Positions 26,462 through 35,655 of a stretch of DNA of 64,000 nt are shown piece after piece. Made by a program: the position numbers and the translations under genes. This stretch comes from an uncultured bacterium (lineage in GTDB: Bacteria; Bacillota_I; Bacilli_A; RFN20; CAG-826). The notes below the pieces were generated by a model, which worked only from the letters and a program-made list of their open reading frames with translations, was not told where the DNA came from and searched no databases. Each line of letters starts with the position of its first letter. Within the stretch, counting starts at the first letter, position 1. The stretch covers positions 248,001-312,000 of the forward strand of contig CASFTG010000001.1 in NCBI GenBank assembly GCA_949297805.1, written 5' to 3'.

Positions 26462-28078
26462 ATGCGTTATATCATCGTCGGCGGGGTGGCCGGTGGGGCC
26501 AGCTTCGCTTGCCGTTTACGGAGAGAGGAAGAAGAGGCCGAGATCGTCATCTATGAGAAAAGCGGTTTCGTCTCTTACGCCAACTGCGGTCTCCCCTATT
26601 TCCTTTCTGGGACTATCAAGGAGAAGCAGAACCTTGTCTTACAGACCCCGGTTTCCCTTCATAAGCGGTTCAATCTCGAGGTCTACGTCAATTCCGAGGT
26701 GACCGCCATCGATCCGAAGAATCATACCGTCACCATCAAAAACCTCCTTGATGGTTCAATCAAGACCGACCATTACGATAAACTTATCCTCTCTCCCGGG
26801 GCCGAAGCCATCCGCCTTGTCAGTTTATCCGAACGGGTCTATGAGCTGAAGACGGTCGAGGATGCTTACCGTCTGCAAGGATTCCTTGCCGCCTATAAAC
26901 CGAAGAACGCCATCGTGGTCGGCGGTGGTTTTATCGGGGTCGAGACGCTAGAGAACTTAGTCGAAGCCGGCTTAGAGGTCACCTTGGTCGAAGGAAAGAG
27001 CCATTGCCTGGCTAATTTTGATGCCGATATGGCCCGCTTCGTCGAAAAGGAGATGGAACGGCATGGGGTCAAAGTATTGACCAATACCAAAGTCGAAGCG
27101 GTTGAAGATGGAGCGAACGAAGTCAAAGTCACGACCGATAAAGGAATTTTCGCGACCGACTTATTGGTCCAAGCGGTCGGAGTCCGCCCGGCTTCTTCCT
27201 TGGCCAAGCAAGCGGGGCTAAATCTAGGAATCCGGAATACCATCAAGGTCGATAAGCATTATCAAACCAGCGATCCCGATATCTACGCGATTGGGGATGC
27301 GACTTCGGTTACCTCGGGGATCGACGCTGAACCGGCCTATATCGCTTTGGCTGGTTTAGCCAATAAGGAAGGAAGAGAGTTGGCCTCTTATCTTTCGATG
27401 GGTAAGGATTTTGCGATCTCCGGCTTAGGGACCTCGATTCTCAAAGTGTTCGGTTTAGCCGCCGGCTCAACTGGCTTTAGCGAGGAGCAATTGCAAGCCA
27501 AGGGCATGGAGTATGAAAAGATATATTTATCCCCGGCTAACCACGCGACTTATTATCCAGGGGCTAGCACTTTGCTTATGAAGGTTCTCTTCAACCATGA
27601 AGGGGCGATTCTTGGGGCCCAGGTGGTTGGTAAAGATGGGGTCGATAAACGGATCGATGTCCTTTCGATGGTCATCAAGAACAACTTGGGATATAAGGCG
27701 CTTAAAGACGCCGAATTGGCTTATGCTCCGCCTTTTGGTTCAGCTAAGGACCCAATCAATATGGCCGGTTTCATGATCGAGAATATCATCACTGGCCGGG
27801 TCAAGCAGTTCTTTAGGGAAGACTTACCATCGATTCAAGCTGATCCCCATAATCTATTAGTTGACGTCAGGACAAAGGGGGAATACGACGCCTTCCATAT
27901 TCCTATGTCCATCAACATCCCGGTCGATGAGCTGCGGGACCGTCTTTCCGAATTGCCCAAAGACCGCCATATCCGCTTGCTTTGCCATAGTGCCATTCGA
28001 AGTTATATCGCCGCCCGGATCTTGACTCAAAAGGGATACGAATGCTCCCATCTAAGTGGTGGATACGTCTTTTATTGA
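26462..28078 (+). CDS. CoA-disulfide reductase-type flavoprotein with C-terminal rhodanese domain
   Basis: 538 residues from the ATG at 26462 (MRYIIVGGVAGGASFACRLR), preceded by AGGAGG; the in-frame start at 26417 adds a non-conserved extension. FAD-binding GGVAGG lies at the N-terminus, single redox Cys42 in SYANCGLPYF, NAD(P)-binding at AIVVGGGFIGVETLENL, and FAD motif YAIGDAT. The reductase part belongs to the CoADR/NADH oxidase/Npx family. The last ~85 residues are a rhodanese domain with catalytic Cys in LLCHSAIRS (~508). Fused CoADR-rhodanese proteins reduce CoA disulfide or CoA-persulfide and polysulfide, so a role in low-molecular-weight thiol homeostasis or sulfur reduction is likely. 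Monocistronic or followed by the small membrane protein. Confidence 0.88.
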   Translation: MRYIIVGGVAGGASFACRLRREEEEAEIVIYEKSGFVSYANCGLPYFLSGTIKEKQNLVLQTPVSLHKRFNLEVYVNSEVTAIDPKNHTVTIKNLLDGSIKTDHYDKLILSPGAEAIRLVSLSERVYELKTVEDAYRLQGFLAAYKPKNAIVVGGGFIGVETLENLVEAGLEVTLVEGKSHCLANFDADMARFVEKEMERHGVKVLTNTKVEAVEDGANEVKVTTDKGIFATDLLVQAVGVRPASSLAKQAGLNLGIRNTIKVDKHYQTSDPDIYAIGDATSVTSGIDAEPAYIALAGLANKEGRELASYLSMGKDFAISGLGTSILKVFGLAAGSTGFSEEQLQAKGMEYEKIYLSPANHATYYPGASTLLMKVLFNHEGAILGAQVVGKDGVDKRIDVLSMVIKNNLGYKALKDAELAYAPPFGSAKDPINMAGFMIENIITGRVKQFFREDLPSIQADPHNLLVDVRTKGEYDAFHIPMSINIPVDELRDRLSELPKDRHIRLLCHSAIRSYIAARILTQKGYECSHLSGGYVFY

Positions 28079-28105
28079 TGACAAATCGAGGGGGGGGCGT
28101 ATCAT
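28078..28105 (+). promoter_or_regulatory. Putative promoter with G8 tract in spacer
   Basis: ATGACA (28078-28083, overlapping the upstream stop) and TATCAT (28100-28105) are separated by 16 bases that include eight consecutive G (28090-28097). Gain of one G would give the optimal 17-base spacer, so expression of the membrane protein gene could vary by slippage. Confidence 0.4.
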
Positions 28106-28130
28106 TTAGCCCATAAGGAGGAGTTTTGCA

Positions 28131-28730
28131 ATGAAAAAACTCAGCTTGGTCGAGCATATCCTTGTGATTGTTTCGACCGTCCTCATCCTCTGCGCCTTCG
28201 CCTTTTCCTATCTGCTCGACGAAAGCGCCGGTGTCCCAGGGCTTTTGACCTACGGGACCATCTTCAGTGTCTTGGGCGTCTTTATGATCGTCCTCGCCCT
28301 CTGCGTTGGCTTTGGCCTCTACCTTAGCAAAGACAAAGGGACCGTCAAGACCGTCGGCGTCGGCATGTTATTGGCCGCGAACGTCGTCGTCTTCGCCGCC
28401 AGCTCCCGCTTCCTGATCGCAGAGGATATGTCCGGCGTGGGCACCGCCGAAGATCCCGAGGCCATCTCCATCAGCATGATCCTCGGCTTCATCGGGGCGA
28501 TTGTTTACTTCATCGCGCTTATCCTCTGGGGACTCCGGGCCTTCGCCGGGGTGTCCACTAAGGGCGATTCCCATGATCCCGACAACGATGAGAAGATCCA
28601 ATCCCTTATCAAGTGGCATGGCCTTCTTGAAGATGGCATCATCACTGAAGAGGAATACCAGACCAAGCGGGCGGCTATCCTCGGCATCGAGACCAAACCG
28701 GCCAAGAAGAAGGACGACCTAACCAAGTAA
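28131..28730 (+). CDS. Small membrane protein with C-terminal SHOCT-like domain
   Basis: 199 residues. Four hydrophobic segments lie at about 8-28, 38-63, 73-92 and 112-138, followed by a cytoplasmic tail ending in a SHOCT-type short helical motif (SLIKWHGLLEDGIITEEEYQ, ~res 160-180) and a Lys-rich end. SHOCT motifs are found at the termini of many membrane and stress-related proteins and are thought to aid oligomerisation; no specific function follows. AAGGAGGAG ribosome-binding site. The promoter spacer upstream contains G8. Confidence 0.7.
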   Translation: MKKLSLVEHILVIVSTVLILCAFAFSYLLDESAGVPGLLTYGTIFSVLGVFMIVLALCVGFGLYLSKDKGTVKTVGVGMLLAANVVVFAASSRFLIAEDMSGVGTAEDPEAISISMILGFIGAIVYFIALILWGLRAFAGVSTKGDSHDPDNDEKIQSLIKWHGLLEDGIITEEEYQTKRAAILGIETKPAKKKDDLTK

Positions 28731-28751
28731 GTCGCTTAACCTAGTCTATTC

Positions 28752-28777
28752 GCCGTCCCATTCGGGCCGGCTTTTTG
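28752..28777 (+). terminator. Rho-independent terminator
   Basis: Imperfect GCCGTCCC/GGGCCGGC hairpin followed by TTTTT, 20 bases after the membrane protein stop. Confidence 0.7.
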
Positions 28778-28842
28778 CTTAAGAAGATTTCTTAAATTGC
28801 CAGGGAAATAGATGTTTAGGCCCTAATTTGGCAACTTTACCT

Positions 28843-28870
28843 TTGACAAAACTCCATTATTACCTACTAT
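28843..28870 (+). promoter_or_regulatory. Promoter of the lipoprotein operon
   Basis: Consensus TTGACA (28843-28848), a 16-base spacer and TACTAT (28865-28870), upstream of the GAAAGGA ribosome-binding site of the first lipoprotein. It probably drives the three closely spaced lipoprotein genes up to 35510. Confidence 0.6.
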
Positions 28871-28918
28871 TTGCAGTCGATGCACATGCCTAACGCAGTG
28901 CCTTATTGAAAGGAAAAC

Positions 28919-30837
28919 ATGAAAAGACAACCTGGTTTGCTCCTACTCGGCGCCATCGCCGGGTCTTTGCTCGCGGCTTGTTCGCCGGCGGGAACCTCCT
29001 CCTCTTCGCCTTCGGCTTCGAAAACCCCGGAGAGCACCCCTTCGACGGGCTCTTCTTCTTCGTCCTCGTCGAGTTCCTCCAGTTCGAGTGTGACCCCCCT
29101 ATTCATACCGAAGCCCTCACCGAGGCGATGTTCGCTCCGTATCAGGAAGGCTATGCGGTCGAACTCTATACCCAAGTCCAATACGCGGGGGATGAGCTCG
29201 AGACCGATGACTATATCAAAGCCGCCGCGGTCGAAGGCATTTATTGGTACGACGTCTATTACATCAATGACGCCGGCGAGCTGGCCCCGAGCAACGATGC
29301 CCGTCATCAGATCGAATCCCACACTTTGGATGGCGACACCGTCCCGATGGCCTATGACGCCTCGGTCTTAGTTTCCAACGAAGTCACTTATGTCCCCTTG
29401 ATGGGGGAAGACCCTTATTCGTTCGTCGAGACCCCCTTAACCTGGGCTGATTCCCATTATGAGAACGCTTTTGCGTTGCTGGAGTTATCGGACTTCACCC
29501 GGGTCGGCGAGACCAACGAATGGGCCCTTAACATGACCGATAAGAGCCTGCAGAACGCTTATAAAGGGTTGGCGGCTCAGCTTTTCGACGATGATGCTCA
29601 GTCGGATTTGGCTTCCTTCTCCCTTTTGACCAATGGCGACGAGATCACCGGTTTCAAACTGGCCTTCGATACCTACTCCATTGCCGGGACCGCCACCTAC
29701 CGTTCGGCTTATGGGACCTTTACTGGCTCGGGGGCTGAGGTCTTGTCTCCGGTCGCCCCGATTGAAGGGACCGCGATCGCCGAATTCGATGAAACGATGG
29801 CGGAATTGCGGAAAAACAATTACGAATTCAAGATCTATCAAGAGACCTTCGACTTTAATGCCGAACAATATCGCCCTTCGGCTCGCTTCACTGGCAAAGC
29901 CGATGGCGATTCCTATACTTACATGCAATATGAGTTAGAGGACGCCACCTATACCCGGGAAGCCTTTGCCTATGGCTATTACAATCTTCATACCACCGAT
30001 GAGGACGGGAAGCCGGTCACCTATCTCCAACCGGTCATCCCCATCGACGGGGTCTATTATGACGACGCCATCACCTATACCGGGGCGACGGTGAAGGATA
30101 TGCTGGCCCCTTTCGCCCTCAATTCCGTCTTCTTCACCAAGACCGGCACCGCCGAGGACGGGGCTTCGATCTATACCATCCGCGATGATGTTTTCCTTTC
30201 CCACGAGAACAACATCATGGCTTTCACCCCGCTTGATTCCGACTCCTATCCGGATTTGATCATCAATCTCGACGTCACCATCGGCGAGGATTATGTCAAC
30301 TTCCACAATGAGACCTATGATGAGCGCGGCGTCACCGGCGGCATCCTCTATGACATCACCTACACCAACATCGGCAAAGTCGGCGATATCATGAACGAGA
30401 CCAACGTCAAAGACGATGCGACCGGCCTTACCTGGAGCCAGATCCTCACTCATCAAGACGCGACCTTAGAGGCCTGTATCGACTATTTCGGCGAGGACGT
30501 CCTCAACTCCATCCCGACCTTCGGTGGCCTTTATGCCTATGCCGGGGCGGATGTCAGCGGCGCCCCTTTGTTCTTAACCATGTGCTATGACCGGGAAGCG
30601 CTTGACGAGCTTCTTGAGTCCTATTCGGCGGCTTTAGTCGCGGCCGGCTTTGCCGAGAACCCGGGGCAGGAAATCTCTTCCCCGATGCAGGAGGGGGAGA
30701 CTTGGGCTTTCTCAAAGAAAGACGTCACCATGCCGAATGGCAATAAGTACAAACTTACTTTGACCATCGCCTTTGTCGAAACCTATTCTGGCGAATATCA
30801 ACTTCAGGTCGCGACCTCGCTTGGGAAGAACGAATAG
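28919..30837 (+). pseudogene. Ser-rich lipoprotein interrupted by -1 frameshift at C6
   Basis: The true start is the ATG at 28919 (MKRQPGLLLLGAIAG), which gives a lipobox LLAACS and a Ser-rich linker. Reading then leaves frame at six C (29094-29099). The rest of the protein (starting IHTEALTEAMFAPYQEG) lies in the frame that is open to 30837. One extra C would restore a single ~640-residue lipoprotein. Downstream modules resemble those of the neighbouring lipoproteins: GYYNLH, FALNSVFF, ILYDITYTNIG, then a small C-terminal domain (IPTFGGLYAY, YSAALVAAGF). The interruption may be an assembly error, a phase-variable state or real decay. It ends one base before the next lipoprotein start. Confidence 0.75.
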
Positions 30838-30838
30838 T

Positions 30839-32527
30839 ATGGGCAAGCATTGGATATTGGCTTGCTCAGCTTTCCTGCTGTTTGGCTGCGCGCCTGGGCA
30901 AGCCTCGACTTCTTCTATTCCCGAACCAACGCCCGAGCCTTCGGTCTCGGAAGTGAGCGCTGAAACCTTGTCGGCTTTCTTAACCAAGGCCAGCAAAGGC
31001 TTTAAGGCTGAGGGTGTCTTCCGCCAAGGGAGTGAAGCTGCCTATTACACTGGCAACTGCGTCGATGTCGCCATCGGGACGACCGCCTCGACCATGACCA
31101 CCTATGCCGAGGTTATCGAACCCGGCACCCCAACTAGAAACAATGGTTCGACCTACCGTTATGAGATGTACCCTTATGGCGGCAAATTGGTCACCACTTT
31201 GGCGGAACTTGGCATCGATAATGTCGTCGATCGTTATTTCGCGACTGATGGGTCGGGCGCCTATTTGGAATGGGGGACGACCACCTTCTCCTCTTTCTTC
31301 TACGATGTCAGCGTCGAGGATTTCACCCAAGACGGCGATACCTTCGTCTTGAAGATGGACGATCCCTCTTTAAGCGATGTCTACGTCGGGGTCGGATCGC
31401 AGCTTTCCGGCTATACTGGGTTGACCCTCTCGTCCTTCGAATTGACTTTCGGCGATGGGGAATACCCTTCTTACAAAGCGGCTTTCGAGCCTTATCAGTC
31501 CTCGACCATCGGCCTCACCAATAGCGGCGTCTCCGGCGTCTTCACCTATGCTGGGGAGGAGGCTTGCGCACCCCTAGAGCCTTTGCCCGCCGGGGAAGCG
31601 GATCCGATCTTTGAGGCGGCCATCAAAAAGCTGCAAGCGGGCGACTATTCCTTCGATATCGAAGGGACCGCCACCCACATAAAAGGGAAAGCCGATGACG
31701 GGAAAGCCACCACCTATGAATTGCTTGATTCCGATGACAACAAGACCGCGGCCTACGGGTATCGGAATATCGATTCCGCCCATGTCCAGGGGCTAATCAC
31801 GATCAACGGGAAAGTCTATCCCGATGGCCCAGCCATCGAGGGGCAATTATCGATGATGCTCCCCAGTTTCGCCATGTCGCCGATTTTCTTCGATAAAGAG
31901 ACGACAGATGAGGGGACCCTCTATACCTTGAAGGAAGGGACCGGGGCGGTCTGCAATTATTACGATTACGGGATGATGGTCGGGGAAACGGTCGGGACGA
32001 TCAAATTGCTCGTCAAAACCGATTCGGTCGTCGTTACCAATGAATTCGGCGGGGCGAAAGAGACTTTCACCTATTCGGATTTCGGGACGGTCGAAGGATT
32101 ATTGGATACCCTGTAGGAAAATGGCGATGCCTTGACCTGGAAGGACGTCCTTTCCAACGACTTAGCCGAATACGCCGTCTTATTGGAAACCATCCCCGAG
32201 GCTGCTTTGGCGGCAATGCCGACCGTCGGGGGTCAATACAACTACTTCACCTGCGATGCCTCCTATAAGCCTGGGCATCCGGTCTTTATTTATAGCTTCG
32301 CCTCTTACGATTATGACGAAGCCTATGCCGTCCGCGATGGCTATGAGGCTAAACTCGTCTCGGCCGGTTTTGTTAAGCAAAGCCAGACCGGGGTCAATAA
32401 CGGCTCGGTCTATTCCAAGCCTATCGAAATCGAGGGGGAGAACTATTCCCTCGACCTCGAGGTTTTAGTCGGCGTGGGGTTGCTCTCAGCCCCGCGTTTC
32501 CTGATTTACCCCTCTTTAACCAAATGA
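30839..32527 (+). pseudogene. Lipoprotein interrupted by in-frame TAG
   Basis: Starts at 30839 (MGKHWILACSAFLLFGC, lipobox LLFGC), one base after the previous stop. The frame runs to a TAG at 32114-32116 and continues in the same frame to 32527. The downstream part (LTWKDVLSNDLAEYAVLLET, MPTVGGQYNY, YEAKLVSAGF) matches the C-terminal domain of the preceding lipoprotein, so the ancestral protein was ~562 residues. Domain order parallels the neighbours: an N-terminal YYTG/ADGSG region, a repeat with FAMSPIFF and FTYSDFG, then the small C-terminal domain. A point mutation, sequencing error or readthrough are all possible. No sign of a pyrrolysine system in the window. Confidence 0.75.
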
Positions 32528-32540
32528 AAGGAGCTAAAAG

Positions 32541-35510
32541 ATGAGAAAATCCCTTCTTGCTTGTCTTGCTTCGGCAGCCATCTTGGCTTTAGCCGGCTGC
32601 GGGCCGAGCCAATCTTCCTCCTCCTCGAGTCAATCGCCTTCGGAATCGCCTAGCGTGAGCGACTCCCCAGACGAGACCAGCTCTTCTTCCTCATCCTCTT
32701 CGTCTTCCTCTTCGTCTACTCCAGAAGTGGAAGTTAGCGTCGAAATCACCGCTGCCCCGGAGGGTAACTTGACTACCGGCGGGACTTTCACTTTCCAAGC
32801 CGAAGTAACGAATTCGACGGAGAAAGTCGTTTGGTCGATCGAATGCGACCCATCCGATATGGGAGCGGCAATCGACTCCGCGACCGGCGTCTTGACCGTT
32901 GGCGATAAGCCCGGGACCATCACGGTAAAAGCCACGGTCGGCGATAAGTCTGATTCCGTCACCGTCACCGTCGTCGAAGGCGCGGCCACTTATGAGCCAA
33001 TCCCTCAGGCTTTGCTTGATGAAGCAGGGAAAGGCGTCAAATCCAGCACTACCCTGACCTCCCAATACGTCGGCAGCACCCCGAGTTATCAATATTACGA
33101 GACCATTTCCTCTCCAAGCGTCGTCTATTACGCCTATGCTTATTCGCTTGAAGGGTTAAGCAACCCTTCCGGGAGTAACCGTTACGAAAACCATGAGGGG
33201 GTTGTGACGACGGTGGAACTAGGCATCGACAATAAACCGGCTTATACCAATCTCCTGGCCCTCGATCCTTATATCGAGGACGAGTATACGAATTTGAGTT
33301 GGGCCGATTCTGGACTTGGCTCGGTTTTTTCCTCGCTTAAATCGGAAGATTTTATTACCGCTGATGGGGTTAATTATTCTTTGAATGTATCTACGATGAG
33401 CCAGGATCTTCAGGACCGTTTAGTATTGACCTTCCTCCCGACGGGCGATGAAGCGCCTTTGGATGATTCGTGGAAGTTCGAATACCTGTCCTATGACCTA
33501 GAAGCCTTTTCCTTGAAGGTCACCGATGGGAAATTGACGGGCTATTCGGCTAAATTCAAAGACGTCGAATCCAGCTGGGGCGACGTCAAACAATTGTCGT
33601 TTGAAGGAACCATTGAGGAGACCGGCGAAGGGCTGATCAGCCCGTTGACAGCTCGGACTAATACCATCCCCGAACTCGAAGATGCTTTAGCCGAACTCAA
33701 AAAGGGCAATTTCGTCGCCGAGTTCGACGGGACTATGAACGGATCTTATGCCAGCCAAGCCTTGAAAGAGCGGGTCACCACGGACGGCTCTTCAATCAAG
33801 GTTGAGGCTTTGACTGGACAGGGGGCTAAGTTCGACTACGGCTATGTTCAATCGGGCAATAAATACGCCAAACTCACCCAAGCCGAGGATGAGTCTTATC
33901 AAATCGCTGATATTCAAGAAGGCAGCACGGCCCAATTTATTCCGACTTTCGGTTTCTCCTCTGTATTCTTTACCCCGCAAGCCGGCACGACCAACGTCTA
34001 TGACTTCAATTTCTCGCTTGTGCTCTATACCTCGCTGTTCTACATTTCCGATGACGCTTTCCCGTTGAGTGCCAATTATGTTGACGCGATGTCCATTAAA
34101 TTGGAAGACAATGGCAATGTCGTCATCTCGATGTCGGCGGTGGCTGAGGACATGTGGGATGATGCCTACGACATCACCATCACATACAGCCAGATTGGCG
34201 AAGTCACTGAGTTGTACCCGGAGGGTTCGATCCCTGATGTTTCCTTGGCTTTGACTGACAGCATGCTGCAAGATGCTGCCCAAGGTATCCACCTTAAGAG
34301 CGAGCTTTACGAGCAAGATGTCGTTGAGGGCGAAACCCCGGAAGCTGACGTGAATTACTATGAAACCTTCGTTTCCTCCAGCGTTAACGTTAGCCGGAAT
34401 TATTACTCCTACGGCTTCGATTACGCCTCTCCCGAGGAGATTCGCTATGAAAACCATTATGCCGAGGCTAGTTTGCCGACTTTAGGGCTAACTAACGAGA
34501 TTTCCTACGAACCTTTGCTGGTTGAGGATGAGACTGAGGATGATGGTTATGCTGAGATGTATTGGTCCGATTCGGGACTGAAAAACATCTTCAGTGAATT
34601 GGCAGTTTCTGATTTCACCTCGGAAGGCGATGGAAAGTACAGCCTGAACCTCGACGGCGTAAGCGATTACGTTAAGTCGAATCTTGCCAAAACCTTCGTT
34701 TCCGACGGGGAAAAATTCGGCATTTCCGATGCCTGGACCTTCGAGTTGCAAGACGATGTCCTAGCGGGTTTCGAATTGACCGTGGTCGGCGGGGAGATTT
34801 CCTCGGCCAAGATCGATTTCGTAATCCGCGAACCGGCTTATTCGTGGTCGAACCCAACGAAGATTTGGATTGAATCCGAGGTTGTTGAGACCGGTGCTGA
34901 CGTCGTTTCGGCCTTAACTCCCAAGGAAGGCGAAATTGCAGCCATGGAGAATGTCTTTGATGAATTAAAGGCTGGAAATTATGTTGCGACATACGATTTC
35001 ACCAAGACTGGTGGTTGGCCTTCTTTGGTCGAAGTCGATGAAGTCTTAACCTCTGACGGCGAATCGTTCAAAGTCGAGACGATTGGGGATGCCGGCAATA
35101 CCTTCAATTACGGTTATTATCAATCCGAAACGAATTACGTTTCCGTCTCTTATGACATCGATGGACAATATACCGCGACTGGAACTCCGGTTGCGGGGAC
35201 CGCTATGTCATTGCTGGCGGATTTTGCTATTTCTTCGGCCTTCTTCAGCCTTAAAGAAGGGACGGACAACGTCTATGAGTTCGTCAATCCCGGGATTGTC
35301 GATTACACGGACATCTTCTACAACGAGGAAAACGCCAAAACCGTTTCTTTGTCGGTGGCGGAATCGTTAACGATCACTCTTGAGGATGACGGCGATGTTG
35401 TCGTCTCTTTTGATGGCGGCAACGCCTATGGGGACTACGACATCACCATCACCTATTCTTCCATTGGCGAAGTCGAATCTGTCTTCCCCAATGGTGTGAT
35501 AACCGCTTAA
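32541..35510 (+). CDS. Large Ser-rich lipoprotein with Ig-like domain and internal duplication
   Basis: 989 residues. Lipobox LALAGCG, then a Ser linker encoded by an imperfect TCN repeat (~res 24-60), and a Big_2-like Ig fold (~res 68-145: KVVWSIECDPSDMGAAIDSA). After it come two copies of a ~420-residue unit (about 150-570 and 575-989). Each has a YYET...YENH motif, WADSGL/YWSDSGL, a KKGNFVAEFDGT/KAGNYVATYDFT segment, FSSVFF/ISSAFF and DITITYSQIGEV/DITITYSSIGEV. The same unit occurs once in the neighbouring lipoproteins. AAGGAG ribosome-binding site. Exposed outside the membrane; ligand unknown. Confidence 0.85.
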   Translation: MRKSLLACLASAAILALAGCGPSQSSSSSSQSPSESPSVSDSPDETSSSSSSSSSSSSSTPEVEVSVEITAAPEGNLTTGGTFTFQAEVTNSTEKVVWSIECDPSDMGAAIDSATGVLTVGDKPGTITVKATVGDKSDSVTVTVVEGAATYEPIPQALLDEAGKGVKSSTTLTSQYVGSTPSYQYYETISSPSVVYYAYAYSLEGLSNPSGSNRYENHEGVVTTVELGIDNKPAYTNLLALDPYIEDEYTNLSWADSGLGSVFSSLKSEDFITADGVNYSLNVSTMSQDLQDRLVLTFLPTGDEAPLDDSWKFEYLSYDLEAFSLKVTDGKLTGYSAKFKDVESSWGDVKQLSFEGTIEETGEGLISPLTARTNTIPELEDALAELKKGNFVAEFDGTMNGSYASQALKERVTTDGSSIKVEALTGQGAKFDYGYVQSGNKYAKLTQAEDESYQIADIQEGSTAQFIPTFGFSSVFFTPQAGTTNVYDFNFSLVLYTSLFYISDDAFPLSANYVDAMSIKLEDNGNVVISMSAVAEDMWDDAYDITITYSQIGEVTELYPEGSIPDVSLALTDSMLQDAAQGIHLKSELYEQDVVEGETPEADVNYYETFVSSSVNVSRNYYSYGFDYASPEEIRYENHYAEASLPTLGLTNEISYEPLLVEDETEDDGYAEMYWSDSGLKNIFSELAVSDFTSEGDGKYSLNLDGVSDYVKSNLAKTFVSDGEKFGISDAWTFELQDDVLAGFELTVVGGEISSAKIDFVIREPAYSWSNPTKIWIESEVVETGADVVSALTPKEGEIAAMENVFDELKAGNYVATYDFTKTGGWPSLVEVDEVLTSDGESFKVETIGDAGNTFNYGYYQSETNYVSVSYDIDGQYTATGTPVAGTAMSLLADFAISSAFFSLKEGTDNVYEFVNPGIVDYTDIFYNEENAKTVSLSVAESLTITLEDDGDVVVSFDGGNAYGDYDITITYSSIGEVESVFPNGVITA

Positions 35511-35533
35511 TCTACGTTGATAAATTAGCGTCG

Positions 35534-35561
35534 AAAGCCGTCCTTCGCTGGGCGGCTTTTT
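35534..35561 (+). terminator. Rho-independent terminator of lipoprotein operon
   Basis: AAAGCCGTCC and GGGCGGCTTTTT arms around TTCGCT, 23 bases past the stop. Confidence 0.85.
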
Positions 35562-35604
35562 GATTCAAATATCTTGTTTTTGCGGCTCTTTCCGTACTTC
35601 TTGA

Positions 35605-35633
35605 TAGTAAAAGGCTGCTCGTTTTGAGCAGCC
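35605..35633 (-). terminator. Rho-independent terminator of the minus-strand lipoprotein
   Basis: Read on the minus strand, GGCTGCTC-AAAAC-GAGCAGCC is followed by TTTTAC, just beyond the stop of the lipoprotein gene at 35656. On the plus strand there is no T run, so it serves the minus-strand gene. Confidence 0.8.
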
Positions 35634-35655
35634 AGAGTGGAGGATTCGAATCCAA

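Noticed and set aside
32114..32116. Pyrrolysine or other recoding at the TAG
   Set aside because: No pyl genes, no recoding signal downstream, and TAG terminates other genes here; point mutation or sequencing error is simpler.
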